Source: Gigantopelta aegis (Eukaryota > Mollusca > Gastropoda > Neomphalida > Peltospiridae). From it: DNA of 64,000 nucleotides. Within the stretch, counting starts at the first letter, position 1. Each line of letters opens with the position of its first letter. Position numbers and translations under genes: made by a program. This document shows positions 11,201 to 22,246 of the stretch, one piece after another. The notes below the pieces were generated by a model. The model was not told the DNA's origin, ran no database searches, and saw only the letters and a list, made by a program, of their open reading frames with translations. The stretch covers positions 3,669,750-3,733,749 of the forward strand of contig NC_054708.1 in NCBI RefSeq assembly GCF_016097555.1. Reading direction: 5' to 3'.

Positions 11201-14200
11201 GTGAAGGACGCCCTTCAAATAGTAAATATTGCAACATTCCTCGCCCCCCTCCACGAAGTGATGACAAGCTATGGTTTGATGATAAATTAAAGGAGCACTA
11301 TTTGGATTATTTAAATGCTTTAAAAAAGTTTAATATTAACAAATCATTGGAAAATCACCAGCTTATTAATAATAAAAAAAAGATTTATAAAAGTTTACAA
11401 AAAAAAAGAAAAAGAAATTATTTACGTACAGAAGGTGATATGCTTGACATTTTAAGAAGAACTAATCCGAAACAATTTTATGCTAAATTTTCAAAATGCA
11501 AAAAAAAAATGGAAGGTGTAGATTTACAAACTTTTTTTGAAAATTTTAAGAGTTTGTCATTAGATGTTGATGAATGTTATGATGATATTTATAGTTTTGA
11601 AGGAAATATAATGTTTGATGAGCTTGAAACAACTATTACTGCAGAAGAAGTAGAAACGGCAATACACAGCCTGAAAAGAAATAAAGCCCATGGTAGTGAT
11701 GGTATTATTAATGAATACTTTATTGAATTTAGAGAGTTTTTGATACCACTATTGCTCAATATATTTAACTGCGTGCTTTCGACAGGTTATTTCCCAAGGA
11801 GTTGGTCTACAGCTGTAATTGTACCAATTTTTAAAAAAGGTGACACAATGGACCCAAATAATTATCGTGGAATTAGTTTAATTAGTTGTCTTGGTAAATT
11901 GTTTACATCAGTTATTAATCAGCGTCTTCTGTCATGGTCGAAAAAAAAATATATTATTACTGATGCTCAGTTTGGTTTCCAACCCAACTTTGGTACTGTT
12001 GATGCTATTTTTGCACTGCATTCAATTATTAGTAAGTCTTTGTCATCTAAAAAGCGTCTTTATTGTGCATTTATAGATTTTAAAAAGGCTTTTGATACAA
12101 TTAATCGGTCTAAGTTATGGTTTAAACTACATAAGATTGGTATACAGGGAAAAGTGTTATCTGTTATTTATTCTATGTATCAGAACGTTAAATCTTGTGT
12201 TACTATTAACGGCTTTCAGTCAGATTACTTTTGTAATGGGTTAGGTTTGATGCAAGGTGAAGTTTTGTCACCGATTTTGTTTTCTTTATATATCAATGAT
12301 TTTGAAGTAAGTTTTATCCAAGGGAACTGTATACCATATGAGTGTCAGTCACTTAGTTTATATTTATTAATGTATGCAGATGATCTTGTAATTTTTTCAG
12401 AATCAACTGATGATTTGCAGTTACAATTAGACACTTTGCTAGATTATTCTAGAAAATGGGATCTACATGTAAATAATGCAAAGACAAAAATTGTTGTTTT
12501 TAGAAATGCAGGTAAACTTAGAGAGAATGAAAAATGGTTCTACGATGATAACTGTATTGAAATTGTGAATAACTTTACATACCTGGGTATTGTATTAAAC
12601 TATAATAACAAATTTAATATTGCTGAAAAAATATTGTCTGAGCAAGGTAGAAAAGCTATTTTGCATTGAACCGAAATGTTAAAGCTCTGTATCTCAATCC
12701 AGCAACTATGCTATCATTGTTTGATTGTTATATTGGTAGTATTTTGTATTATGCATCTGAAGTATGGGGTTCACATAAGGGAGCTAATATTGAGCGTATT
12801 CATATGGAATTTTTTTTTAAACTGTTGGGTGTTAAAAAATCTACATGTAATGTAATGATTTATGTGGAACTTGGTCGTTATCCATTAAGATACCAGCGGA
12901 TATATAATATGATTAAATACTGGTGTAAGCTGTTAGTGACATCTAATTGTATATTGAAGAATTGTTATGAATTTCTGTATGACAGAGTAAAAAATTATAA
13001 AGAACAAAACTGGGTATACCACATTAAAAAGGAATTGATTAATTTGGGTTTGGGGGATATATGGTTTAATCAAGTATTATATCCTGGATGTTTATCTGTA
13101 ATCAAACAAAGAATTCTAGACCAAGCTATGCAATATATCAGGAGTGAAATTGATATTTTGCCAAAATGTATTATGTACAAATATTTTACAGATACATTCA
13201 ATCTGCAATTTTATTTAGGGAAACCACTTCCAGTACTTTATAGAAAATATGTGTCAAAATTTAAAATGTCATCTCATATGTTAGCAATTGAAACTCGCAG
13301 ATATAGTCATACACAGCGACATGATAGATTATGTTTTCATTGTTTAAATGTTATGGAAGATGAGTTTCATTTTATCTTAAAATGCCCCTTATATACGGAT
13401 TTGAGAAAAAAAATACATAAAACCTTATTACTGGAAAAAGCCATAATTTTTTAAGCTACTGCAATTATATAATGTACAACATTCTAAAACGTTATGTAAT
13501 TTTTGAAAATATTTATATAAAGCAGTTAAATTAAGAAAAGAAGTTTTTTAAGGCATTTTCCGTATGTGTATAGTTTATTTGTTTCATGTGACATGTATGT
13601 TTTCTTGTTTATCCATGTAACACCAATCACTAATCACGTTATCCATGTAACACCAATCACTAATCACGTTATCCATGTAACACCAATCACTAATCACATT
13701 ATCCATGTAACACCAGTCACTAATCACATTTCATAAGATTAGAGCATGGAAACAGACACTCACCTGTTCACTTTTCTGAATATTGTATCGACACCAACTG
13801 GCAAAATGTTCACAGTTACTGAACATAATATTATATCCAATCTCGCCAGTCTTTGACAGTGCCCTTGCTACAATTTCATCACCCGAAAGAGCTCTACCAA
13901 AAAACAAAACAATAAAGATTTATGTTTAATAAAAATGTGTTTGTACATAACTCTTATTGGTAAATAACATTTAAATGAATTGCAGTAAACATACAGCAGG
14001 GCTCGAAACTCACCAAAACATATGGTGCCCAAAAAATAATAATTGATGTTTGCAAATTATGGTAAGAGAACCACGAGCAAGATTTTAATGTGGAATACAA
14101 ATATTAATAGTGGCTCATATGTTATAGCTCTAAAGAAGATCGCCCACATAACATTATTTGGGTGACTAATTCCATTATTTTTTTAATATTTAAGTCGTCC

Positions 14201-14759
14201 ACACGAGACATTGGTCACATTTGGTGACCTGGCCAGACTGTTTCGAGGCCTGATGTAGGTGATGTAATATCCAAGACATTGTAATTTCCATTTTTTTCTC
14301 TTTTATACTGTTTGTTGATAATTTAGCATAATTTTATGAACCCTAAAACAGAGGCATACATATATGTATGTAGACATCTGAAATATTAAACATTTTATAT
14401 GTGGTTGGCCATTTTGAATATTTCACTATTCACTATTATTATTATTATACCTTAATTTTCTATCCTTGGAATTGTTCTTGTATGCCTTACACCCAGCAAC
14501 AACATCCCAAAAGTTATCCACCCTGACAAAAGCTTTGTTGAACATTTTGCCTCCGATCGTAAATGAATGTTGAACGTTAACATCCAGCCCGTCTCCTTCT
14601 TCCCCAGCTAGATGAATAACTTCCTCATCACCTGGCAATAGAAACAGTGTTAGGAAAGGAATTAAGGTTCAGTGACACATACCAGTTTAAAATATGGTTA
14701 CATGTAATTATGTATTTGGTGCCAACACTGGTTGAGAGAAAAACGAGAGTGTAGGAGGG

Positions 14760-14812
<53 letters not shown>

Positions 14813-17800
14813 AAGAGAGAGAGCGAGTCCATGATACACAATGCCAGATTTCTATCACTTTTTTTTAAAATGGAGGCATGAGTGGGGTGGGGGGCAGGAG
14901 ACATTTATTTTATTTTTTATTTTCAAGACATTGGATGTAGGCCTACCACACAATGAGCACCAAATGATTAAAGGACAAAATATTTGGTGGCGGGGGGAGG
15001 GTAATAAAAATTAAAAGAGAAATCTTGTGCTGTACGAAGAACGTTCAGCACATGATTTCTCTTTTAATTTTTTGAGACGAACCCTACAATTTGAAATCGG
15101 CAAACGCACGTGTTAACTGAAACTGACTGTTAAGTGTTAGTCTCAACTAACAAGACGACGAGATTATCATGAGCACGTTATCAAGATCGCCATCTTTAAT
15201 ACAACAAAAACCTCTGACGTCACAGTCCTGACGTAAAACACTAAAGGTTCAGATGATACAAAAACAACACATAACATCTTCCCCCTTTTGGAATAAAGAA
15301 TAATTATACTAATCACTTTAAATTCTGTAAAATAATAAACCTAAACTTTTGTTAATGTAATACTTGAGTGTGATAATAAAAAAAAATTAAGTTAAAATTA
15401 ATTTGTTCTCTTCTCTTTCCCTTTACAGTGAAAAGTTTTCAACACTTACAAACAAAACTGAAGTTTTTAACACTTAAAGAAAATTAATGCAACCGTTTCC
15501 AGAAATTTAAACACATTATAGGTCCAATATGTCTCTTGGCTTGATCACTCGGCCAGATCTTGTTGTGTATGGTTCTAGGACCACCTCTTGTTTTTCAGTC
15601 ACAGTTGATTCGTCCATCACTTTGGGGTTTGGGTCTGGTGTTACATGTGGATCCTGTATCCTGGTGTTACAGTCATCTGGTTGGCAAGAGGAAAATGAAT
15701 CACTGACGGGTTGGTTGAGATTCGCTCCCATACTAGATCGACGTAAGTGAGTTGGAGCATGTGGCATTGATCGCAGGAATACCCGGTTCCGTCGGTATGT
15801 TCTGCCTTTACTGGTTTTCACCTCATAAGTTCTACTTTTCAGTCTCTGTGTTACTGTTGCCTCTCTCCATTCATGGTTGTTGTTATCAGTGGGCTGCATT
15901 CGTACGACATCCCCGACATGAAGAGGTTTTAAGTCTCTTTTGTTCATTAGGCTTTCTGCTATTTTGGATCGTTTGTTATCCATTTTTAGTTTTTCACCTT
16001 CAATTTGTTCATGTGCCAATGGTTTCAGGAGATCGAATGTCGTTGGGATGATAGTTTTTGTTCTTCTGCCCATCAGGCGTTGAGCAGGGCTTGTTGTCAT
16101 GCCTTCTTGTGTAGTGTTTCTGAGATTCAGAAGACCCAGATAGTGGTCTTCACCAGCATCGTGGCACTTTAACATCATCTGTTTTGCTATTTTGACAGCA
16201 GCTTCTGCAGCCCCATTTGCTTGGCTGTGTCCAGGACTGCTCGGTTCATGTGAAAACCCCCATTTCTTTGCAAACAATTTGAAATGTTCCAATGAATATT
16301 GGGGTCCGTTGTCGCTCACAACTATGTCTGGAATTCCATGTCGAGCAAAGTGGTGTTTTAGCTTATGAACCACCGTTTCTGATGTGGTGTCTGAGAGGTA
16401 GTCAACTTCGAAGAATTGACTGAAATAGTGAAAATGTCAGTTCCTACTTTTTCCCATGGTCGATTTGGCACTTCATGCATATGTAAGGGTTCAGTGGACT
16501 GTTTTCTGCTGTGAGAAGCACAGATGTCACAAGATTCGATATAATGTCTTATCTCTGAAGACATTCTTGGCCAGAAAATGAGTTCTCTGGCTCTGCGAAG
16601 ACAGGAGTTGATGCCAAAATATCCTGCATAAACTTTGTCTTTCAAGTCTTTCCGCATGGAAACGGGTATTATTACTCGTTCTCCTCTTAGAACTATATCA
16701 TCTTGCACTGTAAGCTCATCTCGGTAGTCAAAATAGGGAGTGATACTGGGGGAAACGCCACTTCTTTTATCTGGCCATCCTTTCACTATGGTATCCATGA
16801 GTTCAGTTAGTGAGTTGTCTGAAGCAGTTGCTTGCTTGATCTCTGCTAGTCGTTGATGGTTGAAAGGTGAGAAAGTGAGAGAATTTACATTCTCAAATTC
16901 CGAGTCTGGTGGTTTTTGTATTGGTGCGCGAGATAGAGCATCAGCTACTGGCTTGTACTGTAGAGTATAGATGTACGTCTGTGCCCTAAGAAGCATCGAT
17001 TGGAGGCGTTTTGGGGCCTTTGACAGGGGTTTCACAATAATGGAAACCAGAGGTTTATGGTCTGTAATCACATGGACCTGACATCCGAATGTGTAATGGT
17101 GGAACTTTTCCAAACCATACACAATAGCCAACATCTCTTTTTCGATTTGGGCATAGTTTTTCTCTGTGTTGGATAGTGTACAACTTGCAAAGGCCACTGG
17201 TCTGCCTTCCTGTGTTAACACACAGCCCAGTCCATAGTCGCTGGCATCATTAACTAGGATCAGCTCTTTGTTTGGATCATAGAATGCCAGGACAGGACTT
17301 TCAATTATCTTCTTTTTCACTTCTAAGAATGCTTGTTCTTGAGAGTTTGACCAAATCCAGGGAACACCCTTCTTCAACAAGTTATGCAATGGATGAATAA
17401 CTTGTGTGATGTGTGATAGAAATCGTGACAAGTAGTTAACCATACCAAGAAAACGCCGCAGTTCTTCAAGATTCTTGGGCGACGGATAGTCTTTAATGGC
17501 TTCTATCTTTTGTGGATCTGTTCTTAGTCCTTGTTTCGTGATTTGGTGTCCCATGAATATTATGTTGTCAGATCTTAGAACCAGTTTTTCTTTGTTTAGT
17601 TTTAATGTTCTTCTCTAGGCATCGTCTCAGAAACGAGTCACAGTGTTTGTTATGATCTTCCAGTGTCTTTCCATGTATTATCACATCATCAGCAACACAC
17701 ACTACTCCTTTAAGACCATCAAACGCTTCGAGCAGTTTCTTCTGAAAGATCTCTGATGAGACTGAAACGCCAAATGGAAGTCGTAGCCATTTGTAACGAC

Positions 17801-20800
17801 CAAAGCATGTGAAATGTAGTTAGGGTAGATGACTCTTCATCTAGTTGAACATGCCAAAAACCTGATGATAGATCTGCCTTCGAAAAAAAAGTGGACTGTC
17901 CAAGTTCATGAAGGACATCTTCTAGTATTGTAAGCGTGTGATGTTCACGTTTAAGGGCTTTGTTTAGCTCTGGTGGGTCAATACAGACTCATAATCTGCC
18001 ATTCGTTTTCTTTGCAACAACAATTTGACTCACCCATGGGGTAGGCTCATTTACAGGAATTAAGACATTTTTACTGACAAGTCTATCTAATTCTGCTTTC
18101 AATTCTGGGCGGACAGAAATGGGAATCTGTCTATCTGGCATGACAACAGGTTTGATATTGGGGTCAACTTCTAGGTGTTGAAGACCAGATAGAGTTCCAA
18201 GCGAGTCATCAAACACATCAGCATAGTTGTCTTCTACATTTCTGCTAGGCATAAGCTGGGAAACACAATCAAAATTCTCAGTTTGAATGTTTATCAGTTC
18301 CATTTGTTCAGATGTTTTCAATCCAAGTAGAGGAGTGAAATTTCCGTTGAACACTACAAACTCTGTATTGTACTCTTTTCCATTTTTAGGATTGCGCAAT
18401 ATTTCTGTGGACTTTCCACATGGTGAGTTGGGTGTGGTTCCACATTTTCAATATTTTGTTAGTTGGTTCAATGTTCTTAGCAAGTTTTTCAGGAAGCATA
18501 TTCACAGTTGAGCCAGTATCTATCTGGAAGGTGACCTCTTTGTCATTCACAATCATACGGTACTTCAGGTCGTTTCCCATGGAACAAATAGTATTGACCC
18601 AGTCTTCTACATCATTTTGCACTTTTTAATCCCAGTTGTCTTTGACCCAGTCTTCTATGTCATTTTGCGATTGTTGATCAGTCAAACAATGCACAGGTTT
18701 GCTGTCCTTGTCGGATTTTGGTAGAAATTGTATTATGATTGAAAGTACATCGGCATTGGAAGTGGTTTTGCCCATTACAATGTAGGCATGTCTTGCCATA
18801 AGCTGGGCATTCTTCTTTTCGAAATATATGTCTCGTTCCACAGAACTTACATTCTTTGAACATGCGCTGTTGTTCAGTTCCTGGGCGTGTACCCAACTTG
18901 TACATGTGTCACTCTCATTAGAATTGCTTTGTTTTGAGATGTTGCATTTTCTGCCGATCGGCACACGTCAACACATTTGTTAAGACTGAGATCTCTAATT
19001 TTCAGCAATTCGGTTTGTGTTTTGGGGTCTCTTATGCCTAGTAAAATTCTATCTCTTATCATGGAATCAGAGCACTGTATGCAAAATGAGCAAGTTTTAC
19101 TCAAACTTCTGATAGCAGCATAGAATTTTTCAAATGTTTCATCTTCTCCTTGGTTCCTTTGGTAAAATACGTAATGTTCATAAGTTTCATTCAATTGCCC
19201 AACAGCAAAAGCTTCAAATTGTTCCAATATTTGCTTTATTGTTCGACTATTCTCTTCCCCCTCAAACTGAAAACCATTGTACACTTTCAACGCTTCATCA
19301 GACAAACAGTGAAGAAACAGTGCGACTTGGTACTGGTTGGGTCATTTATTGAGTTCTGATAGAACTGTGTAAGTCTCCCACCATTGTTTGAAAAATTTCA
19401 ATTTTCAGATGCATTCGATCCAAATGTCAAAAGACTGGGGGGTTTTATACCGGGAACTGGGGGCATATTCGTTTCAGTTTCAGAATCGGAAGAGTTGTCT
19501 CCCATATCTCAAATCACAGTCAGCGATACTTTTTCAAGGTCAAAGCTGGACTGAACAAGATTGTCAAACGTTTTTAACAAAGAGCATTTTTCTTAATAGA
19601 TAGCAGATTGAAAACAAACATCAACGATAGTTTCATGTTATATACAGTCAACCACCGCTGCCACCATGTTAAGTGTTAGTCTCAACTAAGGGACCGTAAC
19701 AAAAGTATATTGAAGCCAGAGAGACTAAGTCACTTAGTCTGGGGGGGAGGGGGTTTACGATTTCAACATCTCCATTTAGTCTTTTTATCACTTTTGGCTT
19801 CACTTGCTTTGAACTTGAAAATCATCATACAAACACAACCCAAAAGGCTTCAAAACACTGGCCAAGGTATTTATTGTCGACCTACTGCCCATGCAAACCA
19901 GGATATCAAGGTGGCTAGGTATGTATTACAGTCAACTCTCGTTATAACGGCCATGTTGGTACCACACAGGTCTTACCGTTGTAACGATCGTAAAGAGTTA
20001 GCTCTCTTAGTATGACAAGTGGTTTGGCAATCATGTGTAACACTAATAAATAATAAAGTAATGAAACAAACAAAACAAAAAACAAACAAACAATTGTTGT
20101 TATACATCTTGTGCGTGTTTAGGATGATTTTCTTTAATAAGAGTCACTTCTCTTTTTTCACTTATCGAAATTTGCGTGTGGCGTCGTGTCGCGGGTGGGT
20201 GTGATATTTTCTCCCAATAAACAGCGCATTAAAAACATTCACGATATATTGTAACTTCTAATTAACAAAAAGAGACTTGACAGGAACAACTCAACTCTGC
20301 ATCAAGATATTAACAACAATACAAGTTGTTTAAAAAATCTCTACCTTGCACATCAAGCGCTGTGCGATCAGCCGTATACTAATCCGGTTGGTGTCAATCG
20401 TCTCTGGTCCGCATGCGACCCGGTTCGGCTCAGTTTGGCAGCATATCAAAATGGGAATACAAGTTACAGCTTTTTTAGAGCAAGGGTCTTGCAAATTAGC
20501 AGTTATACATTTGTTAGAAGATTTGTATGCCGTTATAAAGATCAAGAAATGCATTAAAACAACACGCTTGTTGTCGCAAATTACTGCCGGTACCGGAAAA
20601 CATTGTTTCACTATGTGCATTCATGAATAAATACTGTTTGTATCTTTTATATTACTACTGTCTTCCTTTGGTCTTTTCCAAACCTTGTTCTGTAACGTCA
20701 ATTTGGATGAAGCCAAAGTCAACTGCCCATTTAGTCTTTTTGAGGGGGGTGGGGGGTCAGAATCAAGACTAAGTGACTTAGTCTCTCTGGCTTCAATATA

Positions 20801-21651
20801 CTTTTGTTACGGTCCCTAACAAGACGACGAGATTATCATGAGCAATTTATCAAGATCGCCATCTTTAATACAACAAAAACCTCTGACGTCACAGTCCTGA
20901 CGTAAAACACTAAAGGTTCAGATGATACAAAAACAACACGTAACACTGACAACAGGCTGTGGTTTGTGCTTTGCTGAGCTATGGCGGCACAAGCGACGAA
21001 TCAAGCGTATATGTTTGAAGATATCCGTTCATAGCGAACACACACGACTTTTTTAAAAGTGCATTTGAGCTTGTATTTCACATCTGTACATGTTATAATA
21101 TGGTAACCAGAGAATGTAACTTTAAGTGGCAACTATTTGACTGAAGCTGACAGGGGAGGCATTGTAGTTTGTAAACATGTGCAACTTGTTGACATTGAAG
21201 ACTTGTTGGTGGTAATTATTATTGCAAAAGTAGTGCTTTTTGTGTAAAATGGGGGGGGGGGGGGGGTACTCCGGCCTGGTTTAGTGGGTGTGTTTGTTTA
21301 AACCATGTAATATGCTGGGAGAAAGAGCTGGACAACATCAACATGCAGGGGTTGTCCTTTTCAGGGTATGTTTCCCCCAGGCAGGCAAAGGTAGTTAGGT
21401 ACATTAAAAAAAAATCCATGGGTTTGCTGATATTAAATTAATAAAAATGTTATTGCCACTAACGCTATATAGAAACATACAACGTAATTAATTGTGGTCC
21501 GTGAACAACTTGAGGGTCATTATACACGACGATTAATACGGCGATTACCTTTGTAAACTGCCCAGTGAGAATAAACTCTTCGTTTGAATTCCACCAAATC
21601 GCCAGGTTCAAGTCGCATTAATTCATTAGTGTTGTGTTTTGCAATTTCCAT
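5146..21651 (-). CDS. PLAAT: PLAAT/LRAT-family phospholipase A/acyltransferase, four exons
   Basis: I read a spliced gene on the minus strand with coding exons 21651-21549, 14631-14451, 13893-13764 and 5262-5146. Each junction has a GT donor and AG acceptor and the phases fit, giving 176 residues, close to the usual 160-170 of PLAAT (HRASLS) proteins. Family marks are GDLVEFKR and HWAVY near the N terminus, EVIHLAG, and the catalytic NCEHF motif. His29, His41 and Cys122 match the known His/His/Cys set, with the same 12-residue spacing of the two histidines. The last exon adds a hydrophobic helix (about residues 145-162), as in membrane-bound PLAATs that transfer or remove phospholipid acyl chains. 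An in-frame stop lies upstream of the first Met. LRAT-like retinol acylation is an alternative. Introns of 6917, 557 and 8501 bases carry most of the repeats between 5.3 and 21.5 kb. Confidence 0.88.
5612..5776 (+). repeat. 55-bp tandem repeat, 3 copies
   Basis: Three near-identical 55-bp copies starting GAGTTCACRTGTTCTGCACC, in intron 3 of the PLAAT-like gene. Confidence 0.95.
5777..7265. other. Intron 3 DNA with dispersed repeat text
   Basis: No exon is recognised. The segment at about 6019-6080 (TGCACTT, then CAATCGGGCCAC and CAACACTTTGACT) recurs in diverged form at about 63048-63111, so both are ends or pieces of one dispersed repeat. Diverged cognates of the word ACTTTGACTCGCC and of the GGCTAGTG repeat occur near 6990 and 7150. 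Confidence 0.45.
7266..7378 (+). repeat. CA/GA microsatellite
   Basis: Mixed CA- and GA-rich simple sequence leading into the 30-bp minisatellite. Confidence 0.85.
7379..8871 (+). repeat. 30-bp minisatellite, about 50 copies
   Basis: The unit reads CACTAATCACGTTATCCATG plus TAACACCAAT, with a shorter variant that lacks CACTAAT. Because 30 is divisible by three, long artificial open frames appear (MDNVISDWCY repeated on the minus strand). The array continues at 13611 beyond an inserted LINE. Confidence 0.95.
9002..9974 (+). pseudogene. LINE ORF1 protein (coiled coil plus RRM-like)
   Basis: The start is a basic, Lys-rich stretch followed by a low-complexity Ser/Pro region. The frame then shifts near 9260-9300, and a coiled-coil segment (KIEDISKRLAKLD to VEKSQQF) runs to a TAG at 9453-9455. 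The same frame continues into an L1-type ORF1 domain (DLQSRSMRDNLLFFNI, IDRAHRIGK, RPIVVKF). This RNA-binding chaperone class packages LINE RNA. The C terminus is disturbed by the 40-bp duplications that follow. Confidence 0.75.
9929..10088 (+). repeat. 40-bp tandem duplication at ORF1 end, 4 copies
   Basis: Four copies of a unit containing ACTTGTGAGAGACAAACTGT lie in tandem at spacings of 38, 40 and 40 bases. The first copy is the ORF1 coding sequence itself, so the end of ORF1 has been amplified. Confidence 0.95.
10142..13454 (+). pseudogene. LINE ORF2: AP endonuclease and reverse transcriptase
   Basis: Endonuclease motifs in order: FISWNINGG at about 10146, FLCECW, VYLPPSN, ILGDLNSR and DQFSDHAPL near 10900. 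The frame changes near 10300 and 10800. Reverse transcriptase from 11023 shows KRNKAHGSDGI, PIFKKGD, NNYRGISL, FIDFKKAFDT, LMQGEVLSPILF and the catalytic YADD at about 12373. A frameshift near 12665 leads into the C-terminal part (12666-13454), which ends with a CFHC...HFILKC zinc-binding motif typical of LINE ORF2 tails. Confidence 0.88.
13611..13728 (+). repeat. 30-bp minisatellite, continuation
   Basis: About four further copies of the unit seen at 7379-8871, separated from that array by the LINE. Confidence 0.95.
13764..13893 (-). CDS. PLAAT: PLAAT-like gene, coding exon 3
   Basis: The acceptor reads TTTGGTAG|AGC and the donor CAG|GTGAGTG. A split Arg codon joins it to exon 2. It encodes ALSGDEIVARAL, then NIMFSNCEHFASWCRYN, containing the NCEHF signature with the nucleophilic cysteine. 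Confidence 0.9.
13997..14252. mobile_element. Short MITE in PLAAT intron 2
   Basis: The 256-bp segment begins CAGGGCTCGAAAC and ends GTTTCGAGGCCTG, 13-bp terminal inverted repeats with one mismatch. No coding content. This terminal motif recurs widely in mollusc DNA in my memory. The superfamily is not determined. Confidence 0.6.
14451..14631 (-). CDS. PLAAT: PLAAT-like gene, coding exon 2
   Basis: The acceptor reads TTGCCAG|GTGATG and the donor TTAAG|GTATAA. The exon starts with the last two bases of a split Gly codon, so HWAVYK joins GDEEVIHLAG, the family's second catalytic histidine region. It also carries the middle beta-strand segment with VRVDNFWDVVAG. Confidence 0.87.
14768..14822 (+). 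repeat. GA microsatellite
   Basis: (GA)n run of about 50 bases with a few interruptions, in intron 1 of the PLAAT-like gene. Confidence 0.9.
15006..15073. repeat. Short hairpin repeat
   Basis: AAAAATTAAAAGAGAAATC and its inverted copy flank a central loop. The stem is about 27 bp with mismatches. Probably a remnant of a tiny MITE. Confidence 0.6.
15128..15276 (-). repeat. 3' LTR of the Gypsy fossil
   Basis: 149 bp, beginning TGTTAAGTGTTAG and ending ACATAACA on the plus strand. It matches the split LTR at the other end. Confidence 0.9.
19667..20945 (-). repeat. 5' LTR of the Gypsy fossil, split by a MITE
   Basis: The LTR consists of 19667-19689 and 20820-20945, together 149 bp, exactly the length of the other LTR. 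The gap is the MITE described separately, plus its TAA duplication. Confidence 0.9.
19690..20816. mobile_element. Harbinger-like MITE inside the LTR
   Basis: The 1127-bp element has 51-bp perfect terminal inverted repeats starting GGGACCGTAACAAAAG and is flanked by the 3-bp duplication TAA (19687-19689 and 20817-20819). The inner part of each terminal repeat is itself near-palindromic (GACTAAGTCACTTAGTC). No transposase is seen, so it is non-autonomous. A 3-bp TWA duplication with GGG ends suggests the PIF/Harbinger superfamily. Confidence 0.85.
20951..21548. other. Rest of PLAAT intron 1 near exon 1
   Basis: A poly-G tract of about 18 bases lies near 21250. No other feature recognised. Confidence 0.4.
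21549..21651 (-). CDS. PLAAT: PLAAT-like gene, coding exon 1
   Basis: Codes 34 residues plus one base and ends at a donor reading AAAG|GTAATC. It contains GDLVEFKR and the first catalytic histidine in SHWAVY. The upstream in-frame TAA supports this start. A full-length protein depends on this exon, which lies 6.9 kb from the next one. Confidence 0.87.
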
Positions 21652-21725
21652 TTCAAAATTAATTTAAATAGTTCAGTAACCCATAAGGCACAACAAACAA
21701 TTTTGTCAACGAAAACGCGTTTCCT

Positions 21726-21769
21726 GGAAATTTCCTACTACGTCATAAATTATAAATATTCTATAAATA
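21726..21769 (-). promoter_or_regulatory. Possible PLAAT promoter motifs
   Basis: About 75-120 bp upstream of the start codon lie a palindromic kappaB-like GGAAATTTCC (21726-21735), a CRE-like TGACGTA (on the minus strand, 21739-21745) and AT-rich TATA-like text. Motifs this short occur by chance in AT-rich DNA, so this is only suggestive. Confidence 0.25.
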
Positions 21770-21978
21770 TCTCGTGATTGTATCCCCTTGCTTTCCTTCT
21801 TTCGGTGTACTTCTGACTTGCCTTTCGGGCAGCACTGAACTATAAGCATAAGCCCTACATGACTTCTAAGCTGAATGGTGCCCTCCTCTCTGATGCCAAA
21901 TGCCATTTTAAAACCACACTGTTTTCTAATCATGTTTACATTAATATATTATACATATAAATACATATACATACATAT

Positions 21979-22008
<30 letters not shown>
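21979..22008 (+). repeat. CA microsatellite
   Basis: (CA)n of about 30 bases upstream of the PLAAT-like gene. Confidence 0.9.
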
Positions 22009-22013
<5 letters not shown>

Positions 22014-22060
22014 TCACCGACACGTCAACAACGTTTTTGCCTTTTTACATATGGCATAGT

Positions 22061-22130
22061 CAATCTAATTAAAATTAGCTCCACTGTTACATGTGTAATA
22101 GTGGAGCTAATTTTAATTACATGTAGATTG
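22061..22130. repeat. Short palindromic repeat
   Basis: TAATTAAAATTAGCTCCAC pairs with its inverted copy across a 16-base loop, and CAATCT/AGATTG extends the stem. It could be a tiny MITE or a structured RNA hairpin. Confidence 0.65.
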
Positions 22131-22246
22131 TGACATAGTTGTGTGTATATTATATATAATATTGATTGTGTGGCATGTAATTTGTACATAAATTTAATTA
22201 TGCTAATTATAGACAACATTTACTAGACTATAACTAATAATCTATC

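Larger units (their letters stand above)
8872..13610 (+). mobile_element. Near full-length non-LTR retrotransposon, inactive
   Basis: The element reads along the plus strand: 5' leader, ORF1 (about 9002-9974), endonuclease (about 10142-10950) and reverse transcriptase with a C-terminal zinc motif (11023-13454), then an AT-rich 3' end without a clear poly-A tail. It sits inside the 30-bp minisatellite, which is present on both sides. Several frameshifts and an in-frame stop make it non-functional as it stands. The clade is uncertain: the AP endonuclease and YADD reverse transcriptase place it among the CR1/Jockey/I-like LINEs. Confidence 0.85.
15128..20945 (-). mobile_element. Gypsy-type LTR retrotransposon fossil
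   Basis: The element is bounded by 149-bp LTRs that start TG and end CA and is flanked by the 5-bp target duplication CTGAC (15123-15127 and 20946-20950). On the minus strand a TGG-initiated primer-site-like sequence follows the 5' LTR and a purine tract (AAAAGGGGGAAGA) precedes the 3' LTR. Parts in order are a gag/nucleocapsid region with a CCHC knuckle (about 18.6-19.3 kb), protease with DTGS (near 18.5 kb), reverse transcriptase and RNase H (about 16.9-18.4 kb) and integrase (about 15.5-16.9 kb). The pol text resembles the Mag/Steamer-like branch of Gypsy. LTR identity is about 98% (three differences), so it is fairly young, but the coding part carries a handful of breaks and is not functional. 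It sits in intron 1 of the PLAAT-like gene, in the same orientation as the gene. Confidence 0.9.
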
